From contig NC_056546.1 of assembly GCF_910596095.1 (NCBI RefSeq), forward strand, positions 13,824,425 to 13,888,424: a DNA stretch of 64,000 nt, read 5' to 3'. Position 1 is the first letter of the stretch. Each line of letters opens with the position of its first letter. The position numbers and the translations under genes are program-made. The notes beneath the pieces were generated by a model that saw only the letters and a program-made list of their open reading frames with translations, made no database searches and was not told the DNA's origin. The stretch comes from Thunnus maccoyii (lineage: Eukaryota; Chordata; Actinopteri; Scombriformes; Scombridae). Below are positions 35,147 to 50,500 of the stretch, one piece after another.

Positions 35147-35345
35147 ATACGCTTTCAAACACACATATCAGTTGTACTGTCAGTACACAAAAAAATACTG
35201 CAGAGGAACAATCACATTTAAAATATATTGATATGTATATTGTTTTATTTGTTGCTGCTATGTCGTTTATTTGACAGCTTAAGTTGTGGTTTCATGTTGA
35301 ATTTACTTGTTCAGAGAAGTTTAAATAAAACCCTGTTGTTTGTTG
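35147..35345 (+). other. sfr1: sfr1 3'UTR with poly(A) signal, overlapping the cfap43 3' end
   Basis: AATAAA at 35324-35329 follows the sfr1 stop by 178 nt. The cfap43 stop on the other strand is at 35361, only about 15 nt beyond the expected sfr1 cleavage site. Confidence 0.75.
35244..35249 (-). terminator. cfap43: Candidate cfap43 poly(A) signal inside the sfr1 3'UTR
   Basis: TTTATT on the plus strand reads AATAAA on the minus strand, about 112 nt after the cfap43 stop. If used, the cfap43 transcript runs about 100 nt into the sfr1 transcript. Confidence 0.5.
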
Positions 35346-35360
35346 TAGAGGAGGCTTTGT

Positions 35361-38300
35361 TCAGTTGTGTTTCAGCTGATCGAGTGATGGAAAGTTCTTC
35401 ATCCTCAGACGCTCGACTTCTGCCGAGAGGAAGGCCAGTTCCTCTGCTTGTGCTCTGGCAATGTCCTTCAGCTTCCTCCTGTGAAGAATTTCCTGGTAGC
35501 GCTCCTCTGTTTTAGCGACCTGACTTTCCTCTGAAGCTAAAACACCAAAAAAGCCACATTATCAGTCAGAAGAAGCTAAAAAAAACCCCTCTTTGCTATG
35601 TGTTGTATTAGAATTGAATTTTTTTTTTACCTGCTGCTTGATAGAGGTGTCTCATCTCTGCCACTGTCACCTGCATATCATGTATCTGCTGGTCTAAAAC
35701 TGCATTCTTCTCTGCTTTCATTGCTGCCTTTCTGCTAAGCTGTTTAATCTTATTTTTGCGTATCTCCACGTCCTTTAGATGAGTCTGAAAGTGGAGAATA
35801 ATAAGCATATTACCCTCACACTGATAAAAAGTACACATTGATGAGAACACATCATTACTTTTCTGTTACCTTCTCCTGGAACGCAATAGTTTTCTTCAAA
35901 GTGGAAACTTGCTTCGACACTCGACTGTCAAGGTCTGTCTTGTTGAGATACTGGAAAGAATGGAAAAGCTGACTTGTATGAAGCGACCACAGATAAAACT
36001 GTCTTAACAATGTTTTCTGTCACTCTTGGTTACAGATCTCACTACAGTAGTGGTAAAAATACTTCATTATAAAATGTACAGGATCACTCAGGATGCCCTT
36101 GTTTATATTTAAACTTTTCTCTCTCAAAGTGTCGGAGTCCTAAACAATGACAGGAAGCAGTATGCCACGCCACAGCAGAGCTACCTGAATCTTTTGCCAA
36201 AGTAAACTGGCACTCGTGCCTGGAAACGTGATTTGTTTGTGCCATGCTCATTGACTTGTCAAAAATAAGATGATGGGATGACTCATTTGATCATGCACTG
36301 TTAGTCAACCAGCACCGCCCTGTATTTTTTTATGCCATTAACTCACCAGATTTCTTCTTGTGTTATAATCTGTATGGAGGGTTTAACCAGGAGCAAAGTA
36401 TCCTCCTGTTACGTTTTGTGGTCTGTATTTGATTGAACTGCCTGTTCAAGCATGTAGATTTACATTCGCTGCCAAGTGAAGCAGAATAGCTTTTCTGTTT
36501 TCCCAGAATTTTAAATCATTTCATGAACATGGCTGAGATGTTAAAAAAGGACTAAAAAAAGCAGAGAAAGTATATGTATAGTTTCTAACAGTCTCCACTT
36601 ATCGAATAACTGTTATAAAACAAACAAAAAAGAACGTTGGGTTCTCACATGCACATACTGTGTGTCTGTGATGACAAAAGAACAATAGGAACAATTATCT
36701 GCTCGCACATCTGATGCTGCCAAAACCAAAATACCTGTCTTTATATCGCTGACTGAAGTTTGGTCAGAAATGCTTACAGGGTTAACTTTTTCACGTTGAG
36801 TACAAAGCTTTCATTGCCATTTCAAGCAGACGCTTAACTTTGAAAACTTGACATGACGCATGGTATGTAATTAGTATGTTAGAATTACATGCAGGGTAAC
36901 ATCAATTCACTATCCAGCAGCCATTATTACAGCTCGGAAAGTGTTATTTAGAGCTCATCTCCTCATTAAGGGCAAGTCAGTGTTTGACATTCAGGTTCAT
37001 GAGAAAGTCAAATATTTTGATGTTTTAGGAGTGTAATTACTACACTTACCTCCTTTTGGTCCTCAGAGAGTCGTAACATCTGGATGTCTCGGGCTTTGTT
37101 TTTAAGGTCCTCTATCTGCATCCTCCTCATCTTGTTTTCCCACTCCAGCTGGATGATGCCCTTCCGTAAGTCTTTGGTCTCCACCATGGCGGCTATCTTC
37201 TGCTCTCCAAGTGTCTGATCATACAATTAATCATTTTACAGACACAGACATTTTCTCATACCCAATATAGTTGACTGCTGCTGAAATGTGACACATTTTC
37301 TCACCTTTTGTCAGGCAGAAAATAGTTTGTTATTGTACTTGTATTGTGATCAATTAATTAAGCACTCAGCACGTGTAATTATGATCCCCTGTTTTCTATA
37401 TAGATCCATCACAAAAATACACATCCTTATTTTCCAGAGTCTGTTGTAATATGAATCTGTGTGTGTCTGGTGGTATAAACTGACCCTGATGGTGCTGTTG
37501 AGGTCTTCTACCACACTCCTGTGGAGAAGTACTGAGTCACTGTAATCAGGAGTAAAGCCTGTGGTAGAAACCTCCACCTGGCCCTGTTTGAGTAGGACCT
37601 GGACCATGATGTCGGTCAGGAAACGGTGCTTTTCCTTATGCAGACTAGAAGGGAGCAGAGCAACAAAAACCACTGGAGGACCTGACTTCCATAGAGAAAT
37701 AGAATACAAATCTAAACATTAACATTATCTAAAAAACTTAAACATTAAAATATTTACTTTTACCTTTATTAAATTTTTATTGTTTTCAATGTTGTGCAGT
37801 AGTTACTGTATGTAGTACAAGTACAAGTATTTGTTCAGTGTCAAAGGTTACAGGGGTTGAGATGAACTGTGTTAAATCCATCAGTTTTAAGAATAAATTT
37901 AAGACATGCAGCTATAAGAGGATGCCTGCAGTATTTTATGTGGGTAGAGAAGCATACAAAAGTTCAATTAGAATTCCTTATAATCAGAATGAAAGACAAC
38001 ATCACAGTCATACCTTTCAAGTTCGTCAGTGAGATTTCTGATTTCCTGTTGAGCAGCCTTATCCTCGTCTCTCCTCTTTTGTAGGAACGCCTGCATCTCA
38101 GCAAGAGCCAAAGCTTTTACTCTCACCTGCAAAGGAAAAGTCCAACAGTAAGTGAACAACTACAGATACAAATACAGAAGATAATACATACAAACACAAA
38201 ATCTATATTTGGTAAAGTTTTCTGAATCCGTTTCATAGGTGGGTCGGACTGAGCATTACAGTAGTTGTGTATTGTAAGAGAGAGACAGAGAAGCAACATT

Positions 38301-41300
38301 TATAAATTGGAAAGGCCTTGTTTAGAAATGCAGTTAGAAGTCTCTTAAATCGAATCTGTGTGCATGCTAATTACATACTTGTATTGTGAAATGCGTATGT
38401 GTACTTTGGTGGTCTAGTTCTATGAAACTGGGACTAGCAGTGTTCCTCTGGTTTTCCAGTCTTTACCCGTCCATGTCCTCATATTACCTTTTGCTCACTC
38501 TCTACTTTTGTTCTGCGGACAAGACAAAACCTCTCCCAGATCACCGGGTTCAACCCTTCTGGCATATTCTCTTGAGCATCCAGCTCCTCCATAGCCATCA
38601 TCATTTTTCCGAGCCCATCGGGTGCCAGAGAACCACACAGACTCTGCTCTTTAAATGGGTTTTGGTTGTTGTCGATCTGGGTCCTCATCTTTTGAACCCT
38701 GAGGCATAAAAAACCCTGATCACAACGCAGCTTTGCCTGCAGCAACTGCTGAATAATTTACAACTTCTAGTCATATAAAATCATGCAATTTTATACATTG
38801 TAAGTATGACAAACCTGGGTCTACGCTTGAATAGTCTATACAGATGATCAACAACATGTCTTGGTACATCAAAGAACTCCTTCCTGAATTCTTTGTCAAG
38901 AACCTTGGGAGACATGAATGATATATTATATTATGGGCTCAGACATTTACTGTCAGAAGGATTTCAGTATTTACCAGCAGACTTACTTTATCCTCAGCTA
39001 AAACGCTGTCATAGGTCTCGTGAAACAATTCTACTTCCTTTTCATGTTTCTTCACCTCTTCCTCAATTTCATCCTGTAAGAGAAATACATGTTGACCAGA
39101 TGAAAGTAGAACGAACGGGAATTAGTGACTAGCAGTCTTGATGCCAAAGAAATTAGCATACCGCACAGGTTAGCTCTTGCAAAACACGCCTGAGTGATGG
39201 GAAGGTGTTATACCAGAATTTGGAAAAAGATCAGTGCCATTCATTCCGGCTTTATATAACAGAATCTGAAGCTGGCAGCCATAAATTCATCCAGCATTAT
39301 TGTGGGAGAGTTCTCTGACCTTGAATGCCAATGTTTTTTCAAGTCTGAGCTTGAGCTCCAGCTCTCGATTCCTCATCACCTCATCCATATGGACTGAATA
39401 AACAAGATAAGTAATCTTGAGCTCTTCCTGTTAAATACATCAGAAAAAAAATATTAAACAAGACGTTTACAAGATATCAAATCTCATAATTCATTATCTC
39501 ATGTCTGCATTTATTGTCTTTATTATGAGTCTGTCACTAGTCATACATGCGGTACGTGTGTGTGTCTGTGTGTGTGTGTGTGTTGGCTCACCTGATATAT
39601 AGTCATTTCACACTTAATTTTCTTCTCAAACAACTTTTTCAAAGTTTCATCAAACCTTTCAGTAGCTTCCTTAGAAGATGCGTGGAGCTTTTTCATTTCA
39701 GTTTCCAGTGACTGGAATTACAGTGTTCACAGATTATCTATATTGATCACTGATCAAACGTAATCCATATTTCTCGTTATAGCAAATCACAGGTGTGAAT
39801 GCATTGACTGTAATACCTTTTTGTATTTCTCCTTCTCCGTACTCAGCTCTTTGCTTTTCTTTTCATACTCTTTGTGGACTTTTTTCTCCTCTTCACTCCA
39901 ATGAATGTCAGGTTTGGTCAAAACAAACTCAGGCGGAGGTATTTCCTGCGGAGTAAATTCAATAGAAACTATGTGCCCTTCATGCTGATTTGTCTAATTC
40001 TACTGACACTGCCTAAAAAAAGAATTCAAGTAAAAAGAAAAACCCTTAGACATTATTTGTCTAAAGGAGGATAATTAACACTTTCCTGTGTCTGCATTAA
40101 GTAGTCAATTTTGGCTGCAGTGAGATGTAATGATTTGGATACGTCATGAGAACTGACAGCAGGAGGTGGGGAAGAATTTTCTCTCCCAGACATTTCAAAA
40201 ATCTTTTTGTATAGATTGTATTAAAACTCAAAAACTACATATACATTTTCTGATTCAAGCCAACCTCAGCTTGACCTCCTCTCTAACATCTGTCTTCATT
40301 AACCTGGTTTCAATATTTAAATGGACGCAGCCTTGAAGTTATCTTATCAGGTGTGTAAAAAAATTATATTTTAAAGTGTCTATACATTAGTTAAAAAATT
40401 AAGTAGAGAATATTTCACTGTAAAAAGACTATTTCTACAATCTGGGATCAATCTTTTACAGTATTTAACCTTAACAAGCTATGACTTATAGCATTAACAA
40501 GAATTTGACCACATTGACCCACCATTTTTAAGAAACCCTCTTTTTTCACTTCAAGTACTCCATCCATCATGTCATCAAGAGCCCTTTCTCTGGAATTATC
40601 ACCCTGAAGTAGAAAGAAAAAAACCGATCAATACAAGAGAGCTGAACTACTTTTTATTTTTGATTTATGACAGCACTGTATACTATATATCATTAAGACA
40701 CGAGACATTAACATAATTGACAGCATTTCTTTTTAACAAAGGACCATTGAATTTACTATTGCTGCTGTCAATGTTAATTATGGATGTAGGAATTGCATAT
40801 CGAAGAATTTGAAGAATTTGGAAATAATGACAAACAAGTGTTGGAAAAACAAAAACACATTTATCATGGCGGCATACCTTGGCAGCCAAACGTCTTTGCT
40901 CTTCCAACTTCTTCATCTCCTCCTTCTTTTTCTGTTCTGGAGTGAGGTACTTTTCTGCTTTTATCTGAAGTGGGTAGAAGGCACATACAGTGTCTTTGCT
41001 CGTTAATAGTGAAAAAATTTTGTATCATGATATACACTTAACATTTCACATTTTGTAAAAAAAAAAAAAAAAACCCAAACAACCACTTAGTCCAATGTGT
41101 AAGCTTTGTTTGTTCAACTCTACACAATCTTTGTCAACTGTTTAGATGTTTTATGAGGCGGTCAGTAACCTCAGAGTCATCCACAGTGAACAGCCTCTCT
41201 GGCCACTCGCTGACGTCCAGGCTGGGCTCCCAAAGCTTCTCGTTCATTTCCAGCTCTGCTATGATCTCCCTGATTTGCCTGTTCCTGTCTCTAATACGGC

Positions 41301-44300
41301 TGAGCTCCTGCACCTTTTGCCTGTGCACGGTGTCGAACTCAGTGTTGAAAGCTGTCTTGACTCGATAAATCATGTCCTGCATTTGGAATTGAGAGAGAAA
41401 ATAAAATATGATTTATGATCATGATTACAATATCTGTGAACTGTATAATCAGCTGTCAGCTAGTTTATAAAAAACACTTTTTAAAAACACACTTATTTGT
41501 ATTAATTTTCATACACTTTATTCATTCATTCACTCATTTTCTTTATGTTTACACTGTTGGTGAGATTTATATTTTTTTGTTTTTGGAACAGGTTCCCACC
41601 TGGAGCAGAATTATCTGGTTGATCTTCTGTTCTGTGGTTTGCAGGCTGAACTGATCATAGAGGTAGGGATTTGAACATCCTAACTGAGCAGAGTAACTGC
41701 CTGTTACAGCAACACTCTCTGACTCATGGCCTTCCTCCCCCGGCTCTTGCTCTTTCACGCTGGTCGTGTTGGAATTTTTCTCTGGGCTGATCTGCTGTAG
41801 CTGAAAGGTGGGGACAAACACTTTGAATGAGAGGGCTGAAATAAACATCGGGGACTGAATCTGTGGCCATAAGATTATAAACTTTATCCTGAGAATATTG
41901 CAGTGAAGGGAACCATCGTAACAACTCTTTCTTGGCCACACAGCATAAATCTAGAAACATTTCAACACTGGTGGACTGGCACTTAGTCAAGCATTTTAAA
42001 AAGTTACAACAGTGAAAGGTCAGCATAGGACTGTGAATCAAAGCATTGAAATATTTTCCAGCTGTAAACTTGTGTTGACTTCAGTGGTTTTGCCATAAAA
42101 TGTACTCTCAGGGAGTAAAAACCAATATACAGAAGTTGTTTGAAGCTTTTGGAAAATGTAGAATCTAGATTTGTTGTTTGTCATGACTACATGCTGCATT
42201 TCCGTTTCACATTAGAAACTGTAAACATATGATCTAATCTGTTCCATTCACCAGTGTTTCTTACAGTGCAGGCAGCCTTTTCCATCGTCCTCATTATCTC
42301 AACCCTATGCAGATCCTCCAACTCTTTTTCAGATCTCTCTTTCAACAGGTAGTTCTTCACCTCATGTTCAGAGTGAAAGGCCTGAGGTAGACAGTCAGAA
42401 ATGATTTAGAAAAAAATATTTACAGATCATAACATGCTCTTAAAATTATAATGATAATGAAAAAAATATAGCATCATTAAACTGAGCCATCTTACCTTAA
42501 TAGCTCTGCCTTTGACCTTCATTGAATCCCAGCATTCTCGCTTCAGGACATCACGGAGGTAACATTTCTCTAGAATTTCCAACTCGATTTCATTTCTCAC
42601 CTACAATCAAGGATCACAACCATAATGACCTCAACACAAAATTAAAGACTCATTGCATTCATTTTTGTGGGTGTGCATTACCCTGCTAACTTCCTGCTCC
42701 GCCATGGCATCCAGTCTTTTCTGCTCCTCAACATCCAGGTTGAACTCCTGTAGTTCCAGACGCTCGATTTCTGGAGCTTTCTCATTTTCACGGATCATCT
42801 CCTGAATCTGATGGTAAAGAGAACACAGTTTAGTCCTCATATTGTTTGTTAGACGAACTTTTGTGAACTTTTTAAAACTTTTCTGCAACTTGTTTTGTAA
42901 TTTTGCTATTTTATCTGTTGTAGTTTTAATATCATTACATACAGGCCTAGCTCAAAATTAAGTTACTTCAAAATTACTCAAAATCAAACATGTTACCTTA
43001 ACTTCAAGCATACAATGTGCTAGAAATAGAAATAAAACTATAAATTAAAGGTTATTTAAAATGGGTGCGAAATGTTTTTGAGATAAATCAGTGATGCTTT
43101 GAACCACCATTGGACTACTGCTGTTTCAGTGCCTAAGTTGTGAATTTTGACATAGTTAACAAAGCATGGCTTCATAGTTTTGTTTTTATTCATTCACATA
43201 TTTATTATCAGTATTCAACATACAGATTTATCTCTGTGTTTAACTGTTTTTGTTTGTTTTTTCTTTAATTTATTTTGTGTGTGTTGCCCTGAGTTGTGAG
43301 CTGATGTATAATAGTAAACAGAGATAAGTGTTATTGATTTGAATAGCACTTAAGCAGTGTGAAATGTGTTTACTGACATACAGTACAGTATTTGTGCTTA
43401 CATGCACTGTGGGATGTCGTTTTGTCAGCAAGTTTTATATTTGTCATGATACTGATGCTGCTCAAGAACCTTTGAAAATAAAATATTTTTGAGCTCATGG
43501 CAAGTGTCTTTGTAGGTTACAATTTTAAAAAATGTAATAAATGTCACTTACAATATCACGCATCTCTTTCGTTCTTTTCCTCAAGTTTTTCTTTGTCTCA
43601 GAATATTGCTGGTTGTCTTCTTCTACAGCCTGTTTAATGTATACACAATATAAACAAGTGAGATTTCAACTGAACTTCAATTATGTATTATAGCAGTTAA
43701 ATAATTAAAAACACAACACTTCACCACTCAACATATTTTAGCTAAATTCAAACAGCAGCCCTCACAGAACACGTGAGTCAGAATAGAAAGCATGCTGTAA
43801 CATAAAAGCTATCTAGAAAGCACCTCTGCCCATTTCCTATGTGTGATTGTCTATAAGGTGTAAAAACCACAATCCAAAGACTGCCACACCTTCATAATCA
43901 ATTTATCGTTATCAAGATTTGTCAGGTGATAAAGTACTGAAAATTTTCTTTAGAAATGCTTATCAGCGTCATAGCACTTTAGTACTTGCTAAGATGTTGA
44001 AGAGGTTGACACTATAACGAGTCATAATAAATAAAACTGCTGTGCAGGAAAATCTGAGCCAAAAGAAACACAGCTGTTTTTTGAGTAAGATATTACACAC
44101 AGGTGCAAAGGGCACATTTGTAATCCCCCACCTGCAACATTGTTGAGACATAAGAGAAGTATCTAAACATGGTTAACAATATCTAATTGTATGTCACCAC
44201 CAATTATAGTATATTAGTCACTGACCGCCTCCTGTCTACTTTCCAGCCAGGTGGAGTGTGAACGTGGAGCTGACAGCAGGCTGTTATAACTCTCATCCTG

Positions 44301-44458
44301 CTCTGTCACATCCACAGTCGTTGTTCTACCACTGATCTGCAAAGCCTTAACATATAAAAATAATGAACATATATAGATAAATAAAATAATTTGCTTTGAC
44401 ATAATGCTAAAATAAGTTAATGCTCAAATTAGTAATGTAAAAGACAATAAATGCCATA

Positions 44459-44502
<44 letters not shown>

Positions 44503-47500
44503 AATGTTATCTATACCAGATTTATATCACAGCGCCCAAATTAAGAACACAAAATGTTGATTGATGTTTAATTAGTGAAACAGCTCAGAAACTAGTTCTT
44601 ACAAGCAATTTACATTTGTCATTTTATTCCTCACCCTTTCATCATCTATGCCAACATAACCTCTATTATTAGTATTAGTATTATTATAATAAGTCTTACA
44701 TATAAAGACATCTTCATACACAGCTACAAATTTTTAGGTACCTCTAGCTAAAGTTAATGCAGTCTTAAACCACAGTCCTGCAATAAATCCCACCGTCTTA
44801 AAGATTATAAATTTCAAGTGAGGAATGTTCAGATAATATTAGAGGTGTTGATTCAACTGATTGTTTTGGAGTTTCTAGTTTGTGGTGCTTTTGAATTGTA
44901 TAGCTCTATACTGAGAGGTATTTCTAATACTTTTTCATAAAAACTCTCATTAAAACTCTGATGCATTTATTTCAACATATGAAGATCAGCATTTCAGATT
45001 AGCAGCACAGTTTGTACACTATTATATAGCAGTAATTTACTGCTAAAACAGAATTGAATAGATTATTGTTTACCTCACTTTCCTCTGTTTTTTCAGTGCT
45101 AGCAGGAGACTCTCGGCCCCACTCAGGCAAGTCAATGAGGACTTTGTTCTCTTTAATGAATATCCTCTTCAAGAAATAACCCATGGACTGGCTATACTGA
45201 GTGGCGTTGTTCACCTTATCAGCATCCAAACTTTTAATTCTGTATGGCGCCATGGAAAAAACATACACAGACACACAGAATAAGACAGCGGATATATGAA
45301 TTTCATATGGAAGTTGATCCATAAATCCACACTATCTTTTAAAAACAAGCAATGCTGTGCTATGCTATATCAAACTGCAAATGACATCACTACTGAGAAC
45401 AACAGTTCCCTCTACTGTTCACAGCGGTGCCATATGTAAACATGACAGACTGCTTGCTGCTTTACCTGAGATTAATGCACACAAGAGAGCCATCATTAAA
45501 GCCAGCAGTGAGGAGTGTCTGGCTGTCTGCAGAAAACGAAACACTCCGAACTCCACCAAGGCGGTAGGAATGACACTGTAGCTCAATGTACTGCTCCTGC
45601 AGATGCAGCAACAGCATTGTAAAACACACCACAAACAATAACAAGGTTGTAACACTTATAAGCAAAAAAATGAATAAGAATTAAAATAAAAAAATGAAGT
45701 AAGCTCCTACAATGGAGGCGGTTTCTCGGATATGCAGGAGGCCATCTTGGCCCACAGAAGCCAGCCATGACTGGTGAGGAGAAAGCACAAGTGAGGCAGG
45801 GCCCAGAGGATGGCCCTTCACTTCCTGCTCTGGTTTCAGCTGGACCACCTGATGACTGGAGACGCTATCTGTGTCCTGAGAGGATGAAGCAGGGAGTGGG
45901 TGTTACTACACAGATTAGGAACACATACCTGAGAACACTGTTTTTATTAAATTTTGGAACGTTTTACAATACAAAAAATCACAATGATGCTTTGCAGTAA
46001 TTTCTCTGTAAGTATATTTCATGCAGATGAACACAGAGAATAAGGATCATGAGAATGTGTCACATTAGGATCTAGCAAACCTGGGGAAGCTGAAATCGCT
46101 GAAGAGTTTTCCTCCTGTGGCAATAAGCGAAGACCTCACCGACTCCCAGAACACAGGATTTAAGTGGATGAGGAACTTCGTATTGGGACACTTTCAGGAT
46201 GTGATTAGACAGACAACCATGTCTGTCTACACAATCTGGACCTGGAGGTCAGTAGAGGCACATGTAGCAGGAAGTAAATAAATAAGTGATTAGAAACAGT
46301 CAGACTATCTATAGTGACATCTATTATAAGGGGCCTGCTAAACATGCATCTTCACATTTACAATAAGACTGAGGAATTCTAAAGCAGTTGATCTTAGTAC
46401 TTTTGTTTGGAGAGTAAAAGTGCTTTATCGGCTTGAGCATACATACACATTGCAGTCATTTTTTTAGTCTCAACTTGAAACTGTGGCCACACCCTTGACT
46501 TCGTGTTTGCACTTTCCCTTTGCTCAACAGGCTTTTCCAGGCTTCTGTATAAGCAAAGTGTGTGATTTTGTAAACCTTTCAGTCATTTTTCTCTCCTTTT
46601 ACTAGTGTTAGAGACAGCATGTCTAAACATTTGGATAAAATGTTCTATTGGATTCTATCAATGCGTTACACTTGTATCTAGATATAGTTGCTCCTTTGCA
46701 AACTAAACTGAAGTGTTTGAAATGTTTTGCACAAGACCCTCAAACCTAACCAAAAAGACTGTTAAGAGTGGAAATAGGAGCCACTGGCCCAAATCTGCTC
46801 ACTATTATTAATAGTTCTATCTCCTCTGGATGTGTACCAAATCATTTTAAATGGCTTCCCGTAATTCCCTTAATTTAAAAAAAATCTAGAGAATAAGTAG
46901 AATAAGAGCCAACAGAGGTACTAAATGTCAACAGTGTTCTTGAGTGTCTCAATGACTAAATCTACTCCATCAGTGCTTTACCTGCAAGGTCCTTTGCAGG
47001 CAGAGTGAGCAGGATGAGCAGGCTACCATCATGGTTTTTGCTTTCTTGTCCAGTGCACAGTGCAAGAACATTCACCTGCTCAAGGTCCCTGATGCACTGA
47101 GTGGACAGGGACAAAACTGGCCCAGGAACAACTGGAAGAGAAAAGCAAATGACACAAGAATGCAGGTGAGCTTGACCTTGCTCTATCTTAAAATATTCAT
47201 ACATTAAAGCTTGAGTGCGGGAATTTTGTCTCCCCCTTCTGGCAGTGAGAGTAAAGGGGGGGGCGCACGGCTGTGATTGTCTGACACAGGCATGTTGCAC
47301 GCTCTCATGTGCACCCAGAATGACAGGCACACACAGAGGGCTGGTAAAAACTGATATGTTTTGATGATCCACTGGCCCACTGGGATTTGTCCCAGTATGT
47401 ACAATGACCAGTACACCACTGGTCGTAACCTACTGTTGAGGCTGTAAAATGGTGGATAAATTATTTTGGGCGTCACACAACCCCCACGAGTGACTCATTT

Positions 47501-50500
47501 CACTATCAGAATTTGATCCATTTGGTCTGATAACATTTGGGAAGTCTAGAAAAACCGCAAGATTAACAGCCGAACAGCCAGCGTCAGACTGTCGCCCCCA
47601 ACGTGAGATTTAAAGATTTAAAGAGTGAAATACAGAGAGATTTATCTGGAGGTGATAGGCTTAAACAGCATTGTGGGAACTCGTTTGGCAAGGGCTTGAA
47701 TGTAACTGATATTCATTTATATGTAAAAGTTCTGCACTGCAGGTTTGATTGTGCCACAGCACAGGGTATCTACCTGTGTATCCAATGACTGAAAATCTCT
47801 TTGATGGCTTTGCATCAAGCACATAGATATGTGAATCTGAGGCACCGGTGAGAAGATAGTGTCCTTCTTGATCAAAACTGTAAAAGCAAAAACACATAGT
47901 CCACATACACACATTTACATTTTAATTTGCTTTCCTGACCAGAACTGGGAGAGATAACTCCCTCTACTTCATAAATATTTTAATGACATACTTTGTCATA
48001 TGCACAGTGTTAAACTGAAATTCTACGGTATTGGAGTCATGGAGGATACTTGCACTAGGTGATCCACAGGCCTGTGATAAAGATGAATCTGGTGTACCAG
48101 ACGAGGCTGCTGTTCCCTGTTCAGGTCAATGAACAGGACATTTCCTGACGCTGTTCCTACAGCTGCATATTGTGCAATAGGACAGCAGGCCAGACTTGTC
48201 ACCTAAACAGACACATTAATTTAAACATAGGTCATTTTCACATGCTTAGGGATCACATGTATCAATGTGGCACCACTGATGTGTTCTGTATATTCATATG
48301 TTGTGACTCTGACCTCAGCTTGAAGCAACAAGGAACTGAGGCAAAAGCCATCTGCGGACCATAGCTGCAGTTCTCCAGACTCCCTCACTGACTGCAACCA
48401 GCATTACAAACATAAGCATTATTGTCACTTAAATTGACCTAAATTACAGATGCCAACACAAGGCACTGTGATTCTTGAGCAACACAACGATTTTACCACA
48501 CTAATGTTCTTGTCAGATTGCAACAAAGCTGCTGCCATGAAGTTGCCACTGAGGACATCCAGGATCTTCACAATCTTTTCTGACCGGGTTGGATTCAACA
48601 TATAGATCTGCCCCTAAAGAACAAGCAGTGTGTTATATTTTTGACTTTTTAAATATATATTTTCTCTATAATGCCATATGGTGTTATTTGATGGAATGTT
48701 ATGTGTCCTTATGAACACTAAGTCACACCATGGTACTTTTAAGTACTCACCATGTTGGAAGACAAAAGTAATGTTTCATAATCAGGGGAGTACGTGACAG
48801 TTGTGACAGGTCCTTCTAATTGCCATGTTTGTGTGACGCTAATCTGAGCCCCTTTTGTTTGCAAGCAGTGCACCACATTCTCCTGTAAGACATAAGCATT
48901 TTAAATTATGTTTAAATTGGCTTAAATACAATTTTCTAATGACTTAAACTGCAAATCAGATCACTGATCAGCAGAAACTTTAATGTACCATACTCAGCAA
49001 ATTCAGAGATAGGAACAAGTAAAAAAGCAGACACTAATGGGTTCATGGGATCATACCTTTCCTACAGCGATCAAACCATTTCTGTTAAGAGCTAAAGCTT
49101 GAAAGTTGCTTTGCTTGAGTTCAGGAATGGCATCAGCAGCTGAATAAGAATTAAACACAGATTAGTTCTAAAATGTACCAAATAAAATTAAGCAATACGT
49201 ATTTGGAAGAGAACAAAAAGTCCCACAGAATTTTTAATCTACCACATCCCAGTGTTTACTTGTGGGATTGAAGAGGACTGAGACAGAGAGCCTCTCTGGG
49301 TCCACAAGCAACAGAAAGCCTTCCTTACAGCCCACATAAAGCTCTGATGTGGCAGTCCAGCAGATGGCAGCAGGAGTTAGTCTGGCTTTGGTGCAGAGGT
49401 TAGTCTGTGTAAACACATGTGGAGTTGAGTAACAGTTTACATGCTGTTTTAAGTGTTTGTGCCCGACAAAAAAATTGTTTCCCCAACAAACAGACTCATA
49501 GATCTATCATAGCTACATTATATAAAAAAAAACATATTAACTGATGGAGGTGTATTTATTTTTTAAGTATTAGTACGTAAGTGACAGTGGGACAATACCA
49601 CAATGCTTTCTGCTTTGTCTCCCCTGAGTCCTATGATGGCTGATGGAGGCATCTCTGGACCAAAATAGGTGAATTGCTTGCTGACAGTATGAGAGGTAGG
49701 CCACAATCTCTCAACAAAGGAACCATCAGTTGCTGGAAGCTCTATCACACTGGAACACCAAATATATTATATGAATGTACATACCGTAATACTGTTTGAA
49801 TCATATACATTTCAGACACATCAGTGCTTGATTATGAACTCTTTCTGCTGGTAAATACAGATCAACATGATTAGGATGCCACAGTCATAGTATCTACAGT
49901 ATGTCCCACATGGGTTTTTCAGTCCTTGTTGTACCTGCGGCCAACTGAACATAAAGAAATTATACTAGTGATGCAGTTTAGTGTATATGTTGAATAAGAT
50001 AATTGAGAAGAAAATGTCAAGTCCATATATTTGAATTTAAATTACATGCTTATACAACTAGGTCTGCTACCTTGGTTTTAGGAGGTGAAAGCCGGCACTC
50101 TTCTCAATATTCCAGACAGTGAGCGATGAAGTGCCCAAAGCACAAAGCTGGAGCCAATTCAGAGGGTTGAACACCAACGAAATTACATCTCGCCCAGCTT
50201 GTGTTTGCGTACAAAGTTGCTCAACATTTTCCCAGTTCCTGCATAACACAAGTCATGATTACAGTAACAGAGCTTGCTCAGCACAAATAAACATAACTGA
50301 AAATGTGTAGAACACAATATGAGCTAGTGTGTTTCTTTTAATGGCTTACCACACAGTTATTGTGTGGTCTGGAAGAGAGGAACAGCAGCCTAAATAAGGA
50401 CCACCATCACTTAATGTTAGAGATGTGTAGTCCAGTGGTGTAGTTCCTGCAAATAAATGTATTAAAACTCACAGCAAAATCATAGCTAAAAAATCTATAT

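Noticed and set aside
40053..40193. 46-codon minus-strand frame (MSGRENSSPPPAVSSHDVSK...) between two cfap43 exons
   Set aside because: Flanking exons already join in phase (KKEGFLKM to EIPPPEF); no convincing donor ends this frame in phase and the exon count and length already match the family. It could be a rare alternative exon.
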